A DNA stretch of 64,000 nucleotides from Molossus alvarezi (lineage: Eukaryota; Chordata; Mammalia; Chiroptera; Molossidae), in the NCBI GenBank assembly GCA_037176705.1, contig CM073899.1, positions 7,812,001-7,876,000 on the forward strand, given 5' to 3'. Of the stretch, positions 11,585 through 24,450 are shown piece by piece. Position 1 is the first letter of the stretch. Every line of letters starts with the position of its first letter. The position numbers and the translations under genes are program-made. The notes under the pieces are model-generated. The model saw only the letters and a program-made list of their open reading frames with translations, did no database searches and was not told the origin of the DNA.

Positions 11585-12927
11585 GACACCTGAACACAAG
11601 AGTAAATTAAAATCATCCTTATACCCTATAAATAATTTTTTTTCTCTAAGGTTTAAAGATTAATTTAAGTTTCAAGTCAAACACTTTGATGATCACCAAA
11701 GCTATCCTTAAATCTAAAACACAATGACTGGGAGCAAATGATGGGATTTAATGTTGTGATTTTCTTAAAACTGAACATCCATTTATGAAATAACATGAAA
11801 AAAGACATACTCTTGTATGAGCTAATCCTCAGTTACAATAGAGTATTGGCTTTTTTTAAATTAAGAAGCAAAGTCATTTTTATATGTTTGAAAAAACAGC
11901 ATTTAATATTAGTCATGTTAGAAGTAAAAATGGAATGAGATGTATATAACCTAAATTCTATTTTGCAAACATAAAAAACTTTTACAGAAAAAAAGTATCA
12001 GTTTAGGACAGTAACACTCTTCAACATTTTGGAGAAAATAAAGGATACTACTATGGAAGATTAAGGGTAAATGAAAAGTATTTTCTCCAGTTATAAAGGC
12101 AAAAATATTATTTTCTCCTTCCCCCTTTACTTGAATGTTTCCTTAGAGAAATAGTGAAACTGAGTTTTTACTCTAACTTTTGAAATAGAGATTCAGGTTT
12201 CACAATTTAAAAATATCTCCAATGTCACAGGCCAAATAACTTCTCAATATGTTAAAATGTAATTCAGAAATTAGTTTGGAAGTCTCTCAAGAGATTTGTA
12301 AGACGACGAAAGTGGTTCTTTTTGTCTGCTTTTCCATTTCAAATGTGCAACATTCTATCCTAAATTTTCACTCACTTTCCTGCTGCCTTGTATGCATATA
12401 GATAAGTTAATAATGAATAATAAATTGTGTCTCTTTTATATTGGTAAGAAGGCATTTTTTATTAGTAAAAATCTTTTATTTCCCACGACAGAACAAAACA
12501 CACTATTTTAATAAACTAAATCATTTAACCTAATTTATGCTAGAGCATCAGACGGCATGATAACGTAGGGGTGTCTAACTGAAGTTATGTCCATTTGCTT
12601 GAAAGACTGAACTGATTCAACATATCTGAAGTTCTAAAAGTTTCAAAATTATTTTTAATAAATAATTTAGCATCGTTGAGCAAGTGTTAATATAATTATT
12701 GCTATTTTTGATATTATACTTGCTTTGCAGTCAAAATACCTTCATGTTCAAGATTGGGCCCCTGAGCGCCCAGGCAGCTGACACAACTCCTTCGCACTTG
12801 AGAGGATGGTGTGGGACATCAGCCCAGGTCCTGGTGGAGGTCCTAGCTCACCTCTGTGCTGCTTTCTTGGTGTGACTCATTTTTTTTTTTTTTTAAATTG
12901 AATCCTGACTCTTTTGCTGTTGTTGTT
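11585..12927. other. Unique DNA, mostly AT-rich
   Basis: No gene recognised. The part at about 12755-12880 is GC-richer (agcgcccaggcagctgacac) but I cannot assign it. Confidence 0.45.
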
Positions 12928-12940
12928 AATCAATGATTTT

Positions 12941-13198
12941 GTTTTTTGATCCTCACCCGAGAACATTTTTACCTGGGGACATTTTTTCCATTTTTTTGTT
13001 CAGATGGAGTGGGAGAGAGAGAGAGAGAGACAGAAACATTGATGTCAAAGGGACACATCGAGTGGTTGCCACCCGCATGACCCAAACCAGGGCCCGGGAC
13101 AAACTGCAACCAATGTACATGCCCTTAGCGGGAACTGAACCCGGGTCTCTCTGGGCCGCAGGCTGACGCTCTAACCGCTGAACCAAACCGGCCAGGGC
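12941..13198 (-). mobile_element. Ves: Ves SINE (long form)
   Basis: Same type as the copy at 1062-1306. The tail part contains two related segments, 'gaacatttttacc' and 'ggacattttttcc', which look like a short internal duplication. An imperfect target-site duplication (aatcaatgatttt / aatcactgaattt) starts at 12928 and 13199. Confidence 0.88.
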
Positions 13199-13204
13199 AA
13201 TCAC

Positions 13205-13530
13205 TGAATTTTTTAAGCTGACATATAACATTGTATTAGTTTCAGGTATACAACAACATGACTTCATAGATGTGTGTATATACATATTTTGTGATAGGAA
13301 CTTTTATGATCTAATCCCTTAGCAACTTTCAAATACAGTACAGTTTCATATTCATTCAGCACAGTATTGTTAACTGCAGTCAACAGGCTGTATGGCTCAT
13401 CCCAGAGGCACGTGTTTTATCACTCAAGTTTGTACCTTTTGACCACCTTCACCCATTTTACCCACTCCCATCCCCACTTCCAGTAATCACCAAGCTGTTC
13501 TCTATTTCTGAGTTCATTTTATTTATTTAT
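13205..13530 (-). mobile_element. Old L1 3'UTR, minus strand
   Basis: Reverse of the 3' end of an old L1. Diagnostic pieces are 'ttgtattagtttcaggtata', 'ttagcaactttcaaatacag', 'gtttgtaccttttgaccacc' and 'caccaagctgttctctattt'. No coding sequence. Confidence 0.75.
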
Positions 13531-14215
13531 TATTTTTTATGTGACATAAAGGAATTTATTTCTTTTTTTACCTTCTTGTTGAGAGTATTACAGATATCCC
13601 CCCGTTTTTCCCTATTGTCCCCCTGCATGCAGTCTCCACCCCACCCCAGGCTTCTACCACTCTATTGTCTGTGTTCGTGGGGTATGCAGATATGCATATA
13701 TGTTCTTTAGTTAATCCTCCCCCCTTTCTGTCTGAGATTTGTCAGCCTGTTCTGTGTTTCTATGACTCTGGTTCTATTTTATCCATCAGTTTATTTTGCT
13801 CATTAGATTCCACATATAAGTGAGATCATGTGATACTTGTCTTTCTCTGACTGGCTTATTTTGCTTAGCATAATACTCTCCAGGTCCCTCCATGCTGTCT
13901 TAAAGGGTAAGAGATCCTTCTCTTTTTCAGCTGCATAGTACTCCATTGTGTAAATGTACCATTGCTCTTCTATCCACTTATCCACTGATGGACATTTGGG
14001 CTGTTTCTAGACCTTAGCAATTGTAAATAACACTGCAATGAACATAGGGGTGCATATAGTCTTCCTGGTCGGTGTTTCAGGCTTCTTAGGATATATTCCT
14101 AGAAGTGGGATCACTGGGTCAAATGGCAGTTCCATTTGCAATTTTTTGAGGAAACTCCACACTATTTCCCATAGTGGCTGCACCAGTCTGCATTCCCACC
14201 ATTTGTGTGAATCTT
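13531..14215 (-). mobile_element. L1 ORF2 C-terminus and 3'UTR, minus strand
   Basis: A younger L1 3' end inserted into the older 3'UTR to its left. The ORF2 C-terminus reads on the minus strand from the 'LFDPVIPLL'-like region at about 14130 to the end 'YHMISLICGI' (13803-13985 holds an open 60-codon piece). The 3'UTR continues to about 13540. It is 5'-truncated near 14215. Confidence 0.85.
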
Positions 14216-14740
14216 AAAATTTTATCAACACTTTAAGAGTCAACACAAAGTTGTAATCCAAGCAATATTTCCCAAAGGAGATTTTCAGATTCCTGGAACT
14301 CCTTCCAACAACTCTCAAAGTCTATTTAGATACAATAGACTTTGGCAGAAGCCTTGTGTCTGAGGCAGAAGCCTTAGGAAAGCGACTATGGTGCTTGGGA
14401 ATGAACAGTTATCACATATGTTTATTACTTAAATTATTAGTTTGGATGGATTGAACTAAATATCAAAAGTTTGCTACATTGCTAATTGGGTTTTAATAAT
14501 CAGGTACATTGTCGAATGTGACTTGAATGTATTTTACTTTACAATTTATTTCCTGATACCGAGGGAAGGCTGCAGGTGAAATAAATAATGGCTTTTCATG
14601 CCTTCAGTGGCAGTTTATTTGACAGACCACGGTGGTTCTAGGCATCACACTCTCTTTTTAAAAATATAAAGCAATCTTACTACGTGCTTCATGTCTACTG
14701 AATTCCAGCGACATTCTGTTATGCAGTTGCTTCATGCTCC
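14216..14740. other. Unique DNA
   Basis: No repeat or gene recognised. Confidence 0.45.
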
Positions 14741-15110
14741 TTGGGCTGAGTCCTGACTGCAGCCCAGCACCCTGTGCAGCTGTGCTTTCTGTTGCTCAGG
14801 ATACAAGGTGAGTGGAATCAATACTTTGATTTGTCAGCTGACTGGGTTAGAGTCTGATCTAAACTTATGGGCCGCGACTGAGTGTGAGACCAGACAGGCG
14901 ATGGGAGAAGGCGGGTGTGACCGTCCCCGTGTGCAGCCCAGGAGCAGGCCCTGCGGCAGACCACACAGGGCCCGGCAAGGACCCTGCAAGGACCCTGCAG
15001 GGCTCAGGGCTGACGTCTGGCAGGGCGAGCGGGCGGCAGCAGTGGGGCACCCCGTCTAGCCCTCCTGTGTCATCACAGCTAGAGGTAAATGTGAGTTAAG
15101 TCTGTTGTGA
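14741..15110. other. GC-rich, CpG-containing patch
   Basis: GC-rich stretch with about a dozen CpGs between 14870 and 15055 and a short duplication (aaggaccctgc at 14978 and 14989). Open frames of 60-83 codons exist on both strands, as expected from GC-rich DNA with few stops. None shows a domain. It could be a small CpG island or an exon-derived fragment. Confidence 0.4.
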
Positions 15111-16497
15111 GCGCTGGGGAAAAGGGTCAAGACGTTTATGTGCACAGAAAATGAGCAGCTTCTTACAGGTTCACACACCTTCCTGTGAGGTCAACTAAAT
15201 GTAGGCTTATTGGGTAAAAACAAAAACAAACAAACAAAAACCCCACATTTTTTTAAAAGCCCATCAACTCTCTTGTTATTAGCAAGACTTATTTTCAATT
15301 ATAATGAGAAAGGATAGCTTTTGATCTATTTAAAGGATGTTTAAATTCTATTATCATTTTTGTCTGTACCAATTAAGCTTCCCTATTTTTATGATATAAA
15401 ACAGTCTGAATAAATATTAGTGGAAAGGACTTAAAACAAAAGGTAAAATAAGAGGTACAAATAGTCTATAAGCATCTTTATTAATAATCCAATTTAACAG
15501 TCAGCTTATTCTCTTGCTGTAATTGCAGTCAGTGACATTTACCAACGTTATTTCTAAGTTCATAGTAGGAACAGCAGGGCCACCAGCTAAAAATATTAAC
15601 AACAAGTCACTTTCTCTCCTTGCTGCCAGGATCCTTATGTCCCTCACCGGCTGCGGTCTCCTTGCATAGTGCTTTGTAAACTTAGGTTAATTTCAGCTCA
15701 CCTGGGTTCACTACCTGAAGCCACACACAATGCCAACATCTACCTGCCAGAGGCGTCAGGAAAACCATTAGTGTTGTTAAACGCTGTGAAGACTTAAAGG
15801 AGAATTTAATGTAATGCACACATTAGCATCCCCTCAGTGAACTTATTGGCTTTATTTTACAGGTAGTGGATAGAAGTGCTGTTCTCTGAAAGCCTGAGAC
15901 ATTCATAGATCACTTCTTTGAAAAGAAGCTCACCCATGAAGATTCATTTTTGATTCTTTTCTTCTTTGACTCTCATCTTTGATTCTCTCCTTTGAAAAAT
16001 GGTTATTCTGCAACCGCTAAATACATCACTTGATATTGTTGCAAGATTCCTGTTAGGTACGATGCTTTATGTTCCCTTCTTTTTGCTTCATGTGCCGGAG
16101 TTTGTGTGCCTGACTGTACGAGACCCAGTAGATAACGTGACGTGATATTAGATAAACTGTTCAGAGACTTGTCTGTAAGCAGCCTACAATCTAGTATAAA
16201 AATCAGACACAGAGCTGTTTGCAATGCTGTGATCACAAAGATATGAGTCTTTAAGTGCTGTTGAGACAGAAGGATTCGGCAAGAATGAAAGCACCTGAGT
16301 TGCTTTATTAGCTCAGGATTCTAGGTTCCAAAGGGGTGAGTGAGAGGCCAGTGTGAAGACACGGGCAGAGGTCAGCCTATGAAAGAGTTTTATCAGAAGG
16401 CAATGAAGAAGTATAAACACTGCAAAATTTGATTTTTAGAAAAATTTCTGTGGTACAGAAAAGGAAATGGGCAGTTAGGCAAAATAATTTTTAAAAG

Positions 16498-16501
<4 letters not shown>
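15111..16501. other. Unique DNA
   Basis: No gene or repeat recognised. Confidence 0.45.

Positions 16502-16529
<28 letters not shown>
16502..16529. repeat. (TA)n microsatellite
   Basis: Fourteen TA units in a row. Confidence 0.95.
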
Positions 16530-16533
<4 letters not shown>

Positions 16534-16544
16534 TATATATGTGT

Positions 16545-17990
16545 AACTTTTACTGAGATATCATGTATCTACACTTGAGTGCATCAGTCTTAATGTACAC
16601 TGTGCTGACTTGGTACACGCGTGCAGCAGCGTTTCCACTGATCTCACTGAGCGGAGAACGTCCCCAGAACCCAGCATGTGTATTACGACTTTCTAGTCAA
16701 GACCCTTCCTCTGACTTTGGTTCTTTATACCTGACCTTGACTGTCATGTAAATATAACAATCCCGTATATATTACTTTATGTCTGGTTTCCTTTGCTGTA
16801 TTATTACATCTGGAAAATTCATCTGTGCTGTTGCATGGAGCAGTTGTTTTTTCCTGCTTTATTTTATTATATGCCATAATCTTTTAACCCATTATTCTGT
16901 TGATGGACATTTTGGTTATTTCCAGTTTGGGGCCATTATCAATAAAATTGTGACAAACCTTTTGTACATATCCTTTGATGGACATATATGTCTTTTCTCT
17001 TTCTGCTCAAAATTTGGGATAAAATTGCTAGGTTATATAGTAGGCAACTATTTAGCTTTGATAAATATAGTAAAAGCATTTTCTAAAATAATTCAATCAA
17101 ATTATGCATCACCTACCAGCTGTCTATAAAAGTTCTACATACCTGTCAACTCTTAATATTCACAGTCTTATGAACTTCATTCTAGTCAATGTGTATTGAT
17201 ATCTCATCTCTCATATGGGTTTTAGTTTATATTTCCCTGATGAGTAACTATGTCGAATACCTTTACTTATGCTTATTGGTCACTTAATTATCCCCTTCTC
17301 TCTTTTTTGTTTTATCCTCACCTAAGGACATTTTTTGATAGTTTGTTCAGATAGAGTGGGCGGGAGAGAGAGAGAGAGAGAAACATCGACGTGAAAGGGA
17401 CACATCGAGTGGTTGCCACCCATATGACTCAACCAGGGCCGGGGACAAACTGCAACCAAGGTACATGCCCTTAGCGGGAACCGAACCTGGGTCTCTCCAG
17501 ACCGCAGGCCAACGCTCTAACTGCTGAGCCAAACTGGCCAGGGCAATTATCCCCTTCTCTAAAGGCCTATTAAAATATTTCTGTAATTTTTAATTGGGTT
17601 ATTATCTTTTATTTTTAGCACAATTGCTTGGGTAGATATTACAAATGTATTTTCTCAGGCTATGGATTGTCATTTTTTACTCTATTATTGGTATCTTTTT
17701 AAGAACAGAATTTTTTTATTTTAATGGAATCTATTGTAATAAATCTCCTTCTTCTTCTTTTTTTTTGGGGGGGGGGTCTTATTTAAGACCAGAAAAGTCA
17801 TGGTAATAGTTTCTTATGCTTCTTTGATAAACATTATTGTTTTGTCTTTCACATTTAGGCCTATTGACCATCTGCAATTAATTAATTATAACTGTTTATA
17901 GTGTCAAGTATGGACTATGTTCTATGTTCTCCTATATGGAACACCTATTTCTTCACTGGCACTCATAAAAAGACCATAGTTTTTATATTT
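16545..17990 (-). mobile_element. Old L1 ORF2 C-terminal region, minus strand
   Basis: Highly diverged L1M-type sequence. Characteristic reverse-strand pieces are 'ttctgttgatggacattttg' (16897), 'atatttccctgatgagtaac' (17230) and 'ggctatggattgtcattttt' (17658). A Ves SINE splits it at 17302-17544. No open frame survives. Confidence 0.75.
17302..17544 (-). mobile_element. Ves: Ves SINE (long form) in old L1
   Basis: A clean copy with a perfect 16-bp target-site duplication, aattatccccttctct, at 17286-17301 and 17545-17560. The perfect duplication and low divergence suggest a fairly recent insertion. Confidence 0.93.
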
Positions 17991-18406
17991 TGTGGGTATT
18001 CGACAATCTAGGAAAGAAATAATTAAGGCCTGAACTAAGAAATTGTTGTAAAAATGGAAATAATACAACACATTTCATCAATTGAGGAGATACAGTTATT
18101 GCACTTCATTCATTACTAAATGTCAGCTTTGATGGCAAGGAATCGAAGATGACTCGGGGTTTTGCTTTTGACAGCTGTTTAGAAAGTCAGGTCACTTATA
18201 AAGATAAAAAGTGCTGGAGGGCTTGGCTAGGCAGGAGACTGTATACAAAATAGAGAAGGTATCCTTTTTAACAAATTACTTTGGAGCTGTGGATGGGCAT
18301 ACATGCTTGGATGGCAGTCTGCCAGGCAAGTGTAAAAATGCAGATGAGAGTCACCCAAAAGAGAGACTAAAGTCATAGAATTGAAAAGAGGGCATTGATC
18401 TAGGGA
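17991..18406. other. Unique DNA
   Basis: No gene or repeat recognised. Confidence 0.45.
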
Positions 18407-18418
18407 GACATGGCTCTT

Positions 18419-18578
18419 TTTTTTTTTTTTTTAATTGATTTTAGAAAGAGATCACTTTGTTTTTCCACTAATTCATGCACTCATTGTTTGATCCTTGAGT
18501 GTGCCCTGACAGGGAATCGAACCTGCAACCTTGGCATATCAGGACGGTGCTCTAACCAGCTGAACGACCCACCAACGC
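18419..18578 (-). mobile_element. tRNA-derived SINE, different subfamily
   Basis: The head region (gtgccctgacagggaatcga) is Ves-like, but the body reads 'ccactaattcatgcactcat' instead of the usual CT-rich part. This is a third tRNA-SINE type in the window. Perfect 12-bp target-site duplication: gacatggctctt at 18407-18418 and 18579-18590. Confidence 0.85.
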
Positions 18579-18590
18579 GACATGGCTCTT

Positions 18591-19604
18591 ATACTCGGTA
18601 AGCTTACCAACAGTTTAAAGACCAACACAAGGAACAGAATAGATTATTACAGAAATTGTGAACAGCCACCTTCTCAAGGTAGTGCTGCACTCACAGAAAT
18701 TAAACTCCTTGTAAATGACTGCTAAAGAGGGCACTTAACACATGTAATCATGTGTTAATCAGCTGTGGTAAAGTGTGTGTGGTGTAGTAACACACAAGCA
18801 CTCGAAAGTCCCTTGTGTGAATGAAAATCGTGATGTGAAATTGCAAAGTGGGCTTCCTTTCTGCAGTGGACAGCCTGCCTTGGGACTTTGTTAGGCCTTG
18901 GGAAGCCATCCTGTGCTCCTCGGCACAGCAGGTGCGGTCGTTGGGATCCTAGCCTCTTTCCACTGCACACCTTTCCACATCCACCTTGCTCTGTACATTC
19001 GAGTCCATTCATTCATCATCACAGTCACCAAGCTTTGACTGAGGAGATGCTCCAGGAACACAGAGCACAGGTGACTTCAGAACCCACAGGTGGTCTCAAA
19101 CCAGGGGCAGCATTAGCCAGCGAAGACCTTAAATTGCTGTTTCAATGCATTGACATCTAAAGTTCTAAGAAAATAACAGTATTAAGAGATTGTGTTTTAA
19201 ATTTTTTTTTTCCAAAAGAAGTTCACCTGCAACACCATTAAATACTTTTTAATGAATCTTGATTTATTTTTCAATTTTTATCTAAACACATGAGATCTAT
19301 TTACAGAAATGTAGAAATAAACTGATTTACATAGTTTATCTCTATTTTTTAATTAATAATTTTATAAATTTATGTGAATATATAAATTAAACAATGCATT
19401 CCTAGTTATTCTTTTAAGAATTACACAATATTTTATCCAAAAGTTGAATATTTAAATTACTTCCATTTACTGTGCTTATAGAAGTGTTCTTACATTTTTA
19501 GCTCTTTCTATTCTTATATGTAAAATTCACGTTCATTGTCTACAAAATTCCTGTTGAAGAATATAAACTCATGCAGAAGGAGGTGCAGTAGCTTGCCAGG
19601 TTGC
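18591..19604. other. Unique DNA
   Basis: The part at 18850-19110 is moderately GC-rich with open frames of 85-90 codons on both strands, but I see no domain. No repeat recognised. Confidence 0.45.
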
Positions 19605-19945
19605 CAGCCCCCTGCGACTCAATGTCCTCACCTGGTCAGTGAGGGTCCCCACCTGCTCAGTGTCTGCCTGCTCACTCAGGTTCTCATCTGCTCAGTGTCC
19701 TCTCCTACTCACATTCTATCCCCACCTGCTCAGTGAAGGTCCTCACCTGCTCACTCAGTGTCCTCACGTGCTGAATCAGGGTCCTTCATCTGCTCACTAC
19801 TCAGGTCCCTCATGTGCTCACTCAGTGTCCTCACGTACTGAATCAGGGTCCTTCATCTGCTCACTACTCAGGTCCCTCATGTGCTCACTCAGTGTCCCAC
19901 ACTTGCCCATTCTGGGTCCTCTGCCTGCTTACTCAGGATCCCACC
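19605..19945. repeat. Minisatellite with a 67-bp higher-order unit
   Basis: Degenerate units around 'cctcacctgctcagtg' fill the stretch. A 67-bp unit is repeated almost exactly at 19748-19814 and 19815-19881, with a third copy starting at 19882. Open frames of 66-109 codons across it are by-products of the repeat. Confidence 0.85.
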
Positions 19946-20277
19946 TACTCCAGGTTTACAAAAAGTGACCAAAGTTTAATCTTCCCTCCTCCAGGTAATT
20001 CTCCCTCCACATCAACATTATCCCATTATTTGTTCTAAAGCTTTTGATTGTGATAAATATTTAAAATTTTTATCATTTTAATTAAAAATATTTTTCATAA
20101 AGAAAAAGAAAGCTGATTGAAATATATCAAAACAATGATTAATGTTAATGACAGTGTGTGGGTGTTTGGGAGGAGCTCAGTTGATCTGTGTGGTTAGCAG
20201 GGCCAGTTCATCACCCTTGTTTGTGGGACAGATTTTCTCTACCTGAAGGAAGATGTGTCAATGGAAAAAAAAGTAGT
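19946..20277. other. Unique DNA between two tandem repeats
   Basis: Nothing recognised. Confidence 0.4.
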
Positions 20278-20360
20278 GAACACATGCTCTAAATGAGTGA
20301 ACACATGCTCTAAGCTAATGAACACATGCTCTAAGCTAATGAACACACATGCTCTAAGCC
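20278..20360. repeat. 21-bp tandem repeat, four copies
   Basis: The unit 'gaacacatgctctaagctaat' (20 bases and a final t) starts at 20278, 20299, 20320 and 20341, with few differences. Confidence 0.9.
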
Positions 20361-20755
20361 TGACATTTGCCTTATTCTGCTATTTTATTTACTGGAAGAA
20401 AAATCTGTGAATTAGAATAAAATATTGAAAATATTGTCTTTTTGTAGAGTTAATAAAAATGAATTTTACAGGTACATGAAAAAAATCTACGTGTACAAAG
20501 TGTTATAAAAAGCAATAATTACCTGTTTTTTATTCATCTCAGTTGTTTTGAGGGTGAATTTTAAAAATATCCAATACCATTTTCTTCTTCAAAAGCTGAT
20601 TTTTCCTACAAGTGGTATTCCCTACAAGTGAGTATATTTCAGACATTTACTTGAAATAAATATATTATCTTTACTATTTTAACATTTTTATAAATTGTGA
20701 TAAAATACACATAAGAAATTCACCTTAAAATTCTATTCTTCTAATGTAATTTAAT

Positions 20756-21125
20756 TTATTTTGGTAACATTGGTTAACAGTATATCAGTTTCAGGTGTGC
20801 AATTTACAATTTTTAAATGTTCCGTACATAGAAGTTCACTCAATTCGCATTGTTGTGTCGGCATCACCAACACCATCTCCAGAATTTTATCTCTCTCTGC
20901 AGCTGAAGCTCTGTACTCACTGGACACTAACTCCTCACACCCTTCAGACTCTCACAACCATCATTTGACTTTCTGTCTATAAATCTGACTATCCTAGGTC
21001 TCTCACATAAGTGGAATTATACAACACTTGTCCTTGTTGTGACTGCCTTGTTTTACTTAGCGTACTAATTTCAAGGCTTATCCATGTTGTAGCATGTGTC
21101 AAAATTTCTCTTTAATTTTTAAAGG
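20756..21125 (-). mobile_element. Old L1 3' end, minus strand
   Basis: Reverse L1 3'UTR and terminal ORF2: 'tatatcagtttcaggtgtgc', 'ctcacataagtggaattata' and 'gttttacttagcgtactaat'. Diverged, with no open frame. Confidence 0.75.
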
Positions 21126-23224
21126 ACATATGCATATTATGGAAATAAGCATACATGACCCACATTGCAAACAAAAAAACAAATAATATTCAAAAATAAT
21201 GAAATAATAAATGAGTGTAGACTTCCTAAAAATCTTAAGGAGAGATTTTGAACCATAGATCACCAGCAAGAAGATGGAAAAGTAAAAGTTTCCATGGAGC
21301 TCATGAGAAATGTTGAGGGAAATTAATGGCGTGAAGCCAGGGAAGGATGAAGAGACTGGGAAACAGCACAGCGCTCTTGCCAAGAATGAAACCACCTGCT
21401 CCCAGGGGCACTCCATTCACCTCCCAGCGACCTTGAAAGTTGCGTCTGTCTTCCCAAAGAGGCACAAGTGTTACTGCCTAAGGTCACACAAGGGTTAATG
21501 TGAGGACCAAGAATCATTTTCAAAGAAATGAAGTGAATTTCTGACATCTTCTAAAAGAATAATAAAATTATTTTAAAACAGAAGAAATATAATTAGTATA
21601 ACATGGTGGTTTGGTAATCATTTTCAACTGGAATTAAGAATATATTGTTTAAAATTCAGTACTTACGGTGGAACTGTAATAACTAGGTGGTCATTTGAGT
21701 TTTAAATATTTTTGGTTCATAAGAAAAAGAAGCTTTTTTATGTTTCTACTAACTCTCCGAAGATTCAATAATTTTTTTTGATTCACTGGGTTCCACATTC
21801 TTGGAGATAGTCCACAATAGCAAAGAAATATAAATTATCCTAAACATACTTCAACTTTGGATGGGTCCCCTTGTCCTAAACTCTTCTGCTGCTGTAATCA
21901 AGTTAATCTGAAACATAAGCATGTGTCAGAATTGCCTCGACTGTCGGTTGGCCTATCTCAATGGTATGTACTTACACACATTTTTGTGCCAGCCATTTTC
22001 TCAATCAATATGTCCACACTGGGACACGGCAATTTGCCTTTCACGTCCCAGATAATGGGCTACTGCTGGATGAGAGAGAGGTTTGAGAAGCTCTGCTCTA
22101 ACATGCAGGGTTAACAGTTTAAAACTTCAACAACCTTGTCTTTAAAGAGTTACAAATACCAACTAGCATATGCTATTGAACAAAACAGCAATGCCCCAGT
22201 GCCCATGACCTGCAGGGTGTACGCTGTTTTATTTTTATTGCATACATACATTCTAGATGAGAATTTGAAATGTTTGCATTGTACTAGAAGAATATTCTCA
22301 AAGGGCTTTCATGTTTCACTGCCTTTAACGACAAGGCAATGAATACATTTGAAAACAGGAAACTTGGAAAAACACTTATAAAAATAAAGCCGTACTCTCA
22401 ATGATCGGTTTTGAAATCTTATTATTTAGACAAGCAATCTCACTGCCAACAGCTCGAGCATGTCAGCTTCAGGTATGCTGGTGACAGGTGCAAGCTGGTG
22501 ACAGAATTCAATATTTTGGCCCTTATACATTGTGAACAAACCTGTAAGATGAAAGTGTCTTAAAAGTTTACTAAGCCAGTGATGTTTCCAAAGGCTGATC
22601 TATCTTTTGAGATCCCATTTTGGATAATAGTGAATATTGTGCTATGCTCACAGTTCATGTTCATCAGTCCTCAGAAGAAGAACAAATCTGGATGGAGGGG
22701 ACTGTGCACCTGGACGCAGAGGTAAGAATGTGGGCTTATTGAAGTAGCAGTGATTATAGATTCAATGTGAAGTTTGCACAGTACCTAAGATAAAGCTCTG
22801 AAATTCTTTATTCTGTGATTGTTTTGTTCTTATCTTGTCAGAAAGAATTAACCCTTAAAATAGTCAGGAGCTCACTATTTACTTAATGACACTTTATTTT
22901 ATCCAACTGTCCATGTTGTCATGGTTGCAGGGCAAGCCCATGCTACTGGGCAGAAACAAAGAGTCAGTCTGAGGTTATAAAATCATGTGAAGTTTGACAC
23001 TTTGCAGAGAGGGAAGACATGCATGGATGTACTCTTCTCTTTTCTGGTCTTTTCAGTACAGGACTAGGGTCACTCCCAAATTGGTTAAATTCCATAAACA
23101 CAATTCTAATGATAAGATTTGGATTCCCTAGAGAACTGTTTAGAGATTTGCTTCTTTAAATAAAAAAATAAATAACAATGTCTTTCATTTTCTCTGTGAT
23201 TATTCAGTGAAAAATCTGGACATA
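21126..23224. other. Unique DNA
   Basis: About 2.1 kb without a recognised gene or repeat. Weak similarity of 'gtttgagaagctctgctcta' (22081) to hAT MITE ends was not enough to call one. Confidence 0.45.
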
Positions 23225-23226
23225 TA

Positions 23227-23352
23227 CAGGATGGGACAAAAGTAGGTTCATAGTTGTTTGTATTGAAAATAATACAATAATTAATAAATAATAATAGAAG
23301 AGTAAACTGTTTCACATACTCATAGTTGTAAATGTACTTTTGCCCCACCCTG
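23227..23352. mobile_element. Mariner-type MITE, 126 bp
   Basis: A short non-coding DNA transposon. Its ends are imperfect inverted repeats: 'caggatgggacaaaagta' at the left and 'tacttttgccccaccctg' at the right. TA dinucleotides flank it at 23225-23226 and 23353-23354, the target duplication of Tc1/mariner elements. The inside is AT-rich and non-coding, so it depended on a transposase made elsewhere. Confidence 0.9.
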
Positions 23353-23354
23353 TA

Positions 23355-24390
23355 TTATAGCTATCAAATATATGATATATTAGTTAAAAACAAAAACACG
23401 TAATAAGCTATCCTTAATCATCTGGTTGCAAAACTGTCTCCCAACTGCTGCTACTGAGCACAGGAGGCTCCAGAAAGGGTTTGTATCTTTCATTTCTTGA
23501 CCTCTTTCTCAAGACCTGGGACAACACTATGTAGTAAATCGTTGCTCACTAAAAACTTGGTGAACTGAGTTATTAAATATATTAATTATATTTTGTAAAA
23601 TTTTAAAGATGAAAAGTATGGTTTTATTAAAAATAATTTATCTAATTTATATTTCCAAATATTACAATATTTTAAAAATAAATTATATAAACCATGGGTT
23701 TATCAATCCAGCCATATAATTTCTGATGTGATAAATATTACAAGTGTATATAGAGTTGATTTGCTTTGATCTGTATAATTGAGTTTTAGCGAACATTTTT
23801 TCAAAACTGTGAGTCTAACCTGAAAATGTGATGTTTCCTTTTGAAGTATGATCAAGTTTCTTAATTTGGAGCACAACAAGATTAATTTATGCATTAATAA
23901 AATATATACTCCATTACTGACAAGCAATATGCGTTGTATGCAATAAGATGAATGATCAATTTGGGTACATGTCATTTAAATTAAAATGCTCATGTTACAA
24001 TCAATATATGTTTAAAGGTTAAATTTTATTAATTATTTTTGTACAATTATAAAAGTCAGAAATCATGTTTACTTAAGTTTTAATGCTATCCATTTTAAAT
24101 ATTGATTGTGGAGTCTGTTTCTGTTCAAGGACAGGTGTTTTCCTGTGAAAATCAGAAAAGCAATATAATCTTTTCCTCCCCACTTGCAGGGGCTTACTTT
24201 CATGCATCTGTAGCACGAGCTTCAGTGGTGAAAGTTCCACACAGCTTTCAGTGTGCGAGGGTGCAGACACTGGCAAGCTTGAAGATGGTCCTCCTCTTTA
24301 CCACAGGATTCTAACAAAGATTTCTGTCAAAGACGTATTTGGACATCTTCACCATTATATCAGACAGTTTCATCAACACAACAGAACTTC
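23355..24390. other. AT-rich unique DNA
   Basis: No gene or repeat recognised. Confidence 0.45.
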
Positions 24391-24450
24391 TTTTCTCCCT
24401 TCCTCCCTCTCTCCCTCCCTCCCTCCCTCCCTCCTCCCTTCCTTCCTTCC
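24391..24450. repeat. CT-rich simple repeat
   Basis: Pyrimidine tract made of CCCT and CCTT units. Confidence 0.95.

Noticed and set aside
19536..20038. Ser/Cys/His-rich frames of 66-109 codons
   Set aside because: They arise from the minisatellite, whose units keep frames open.
20278..20360. CRISPR-like array
   Set aside because: Direct tandem repeat without spacers in a mammalian genome.
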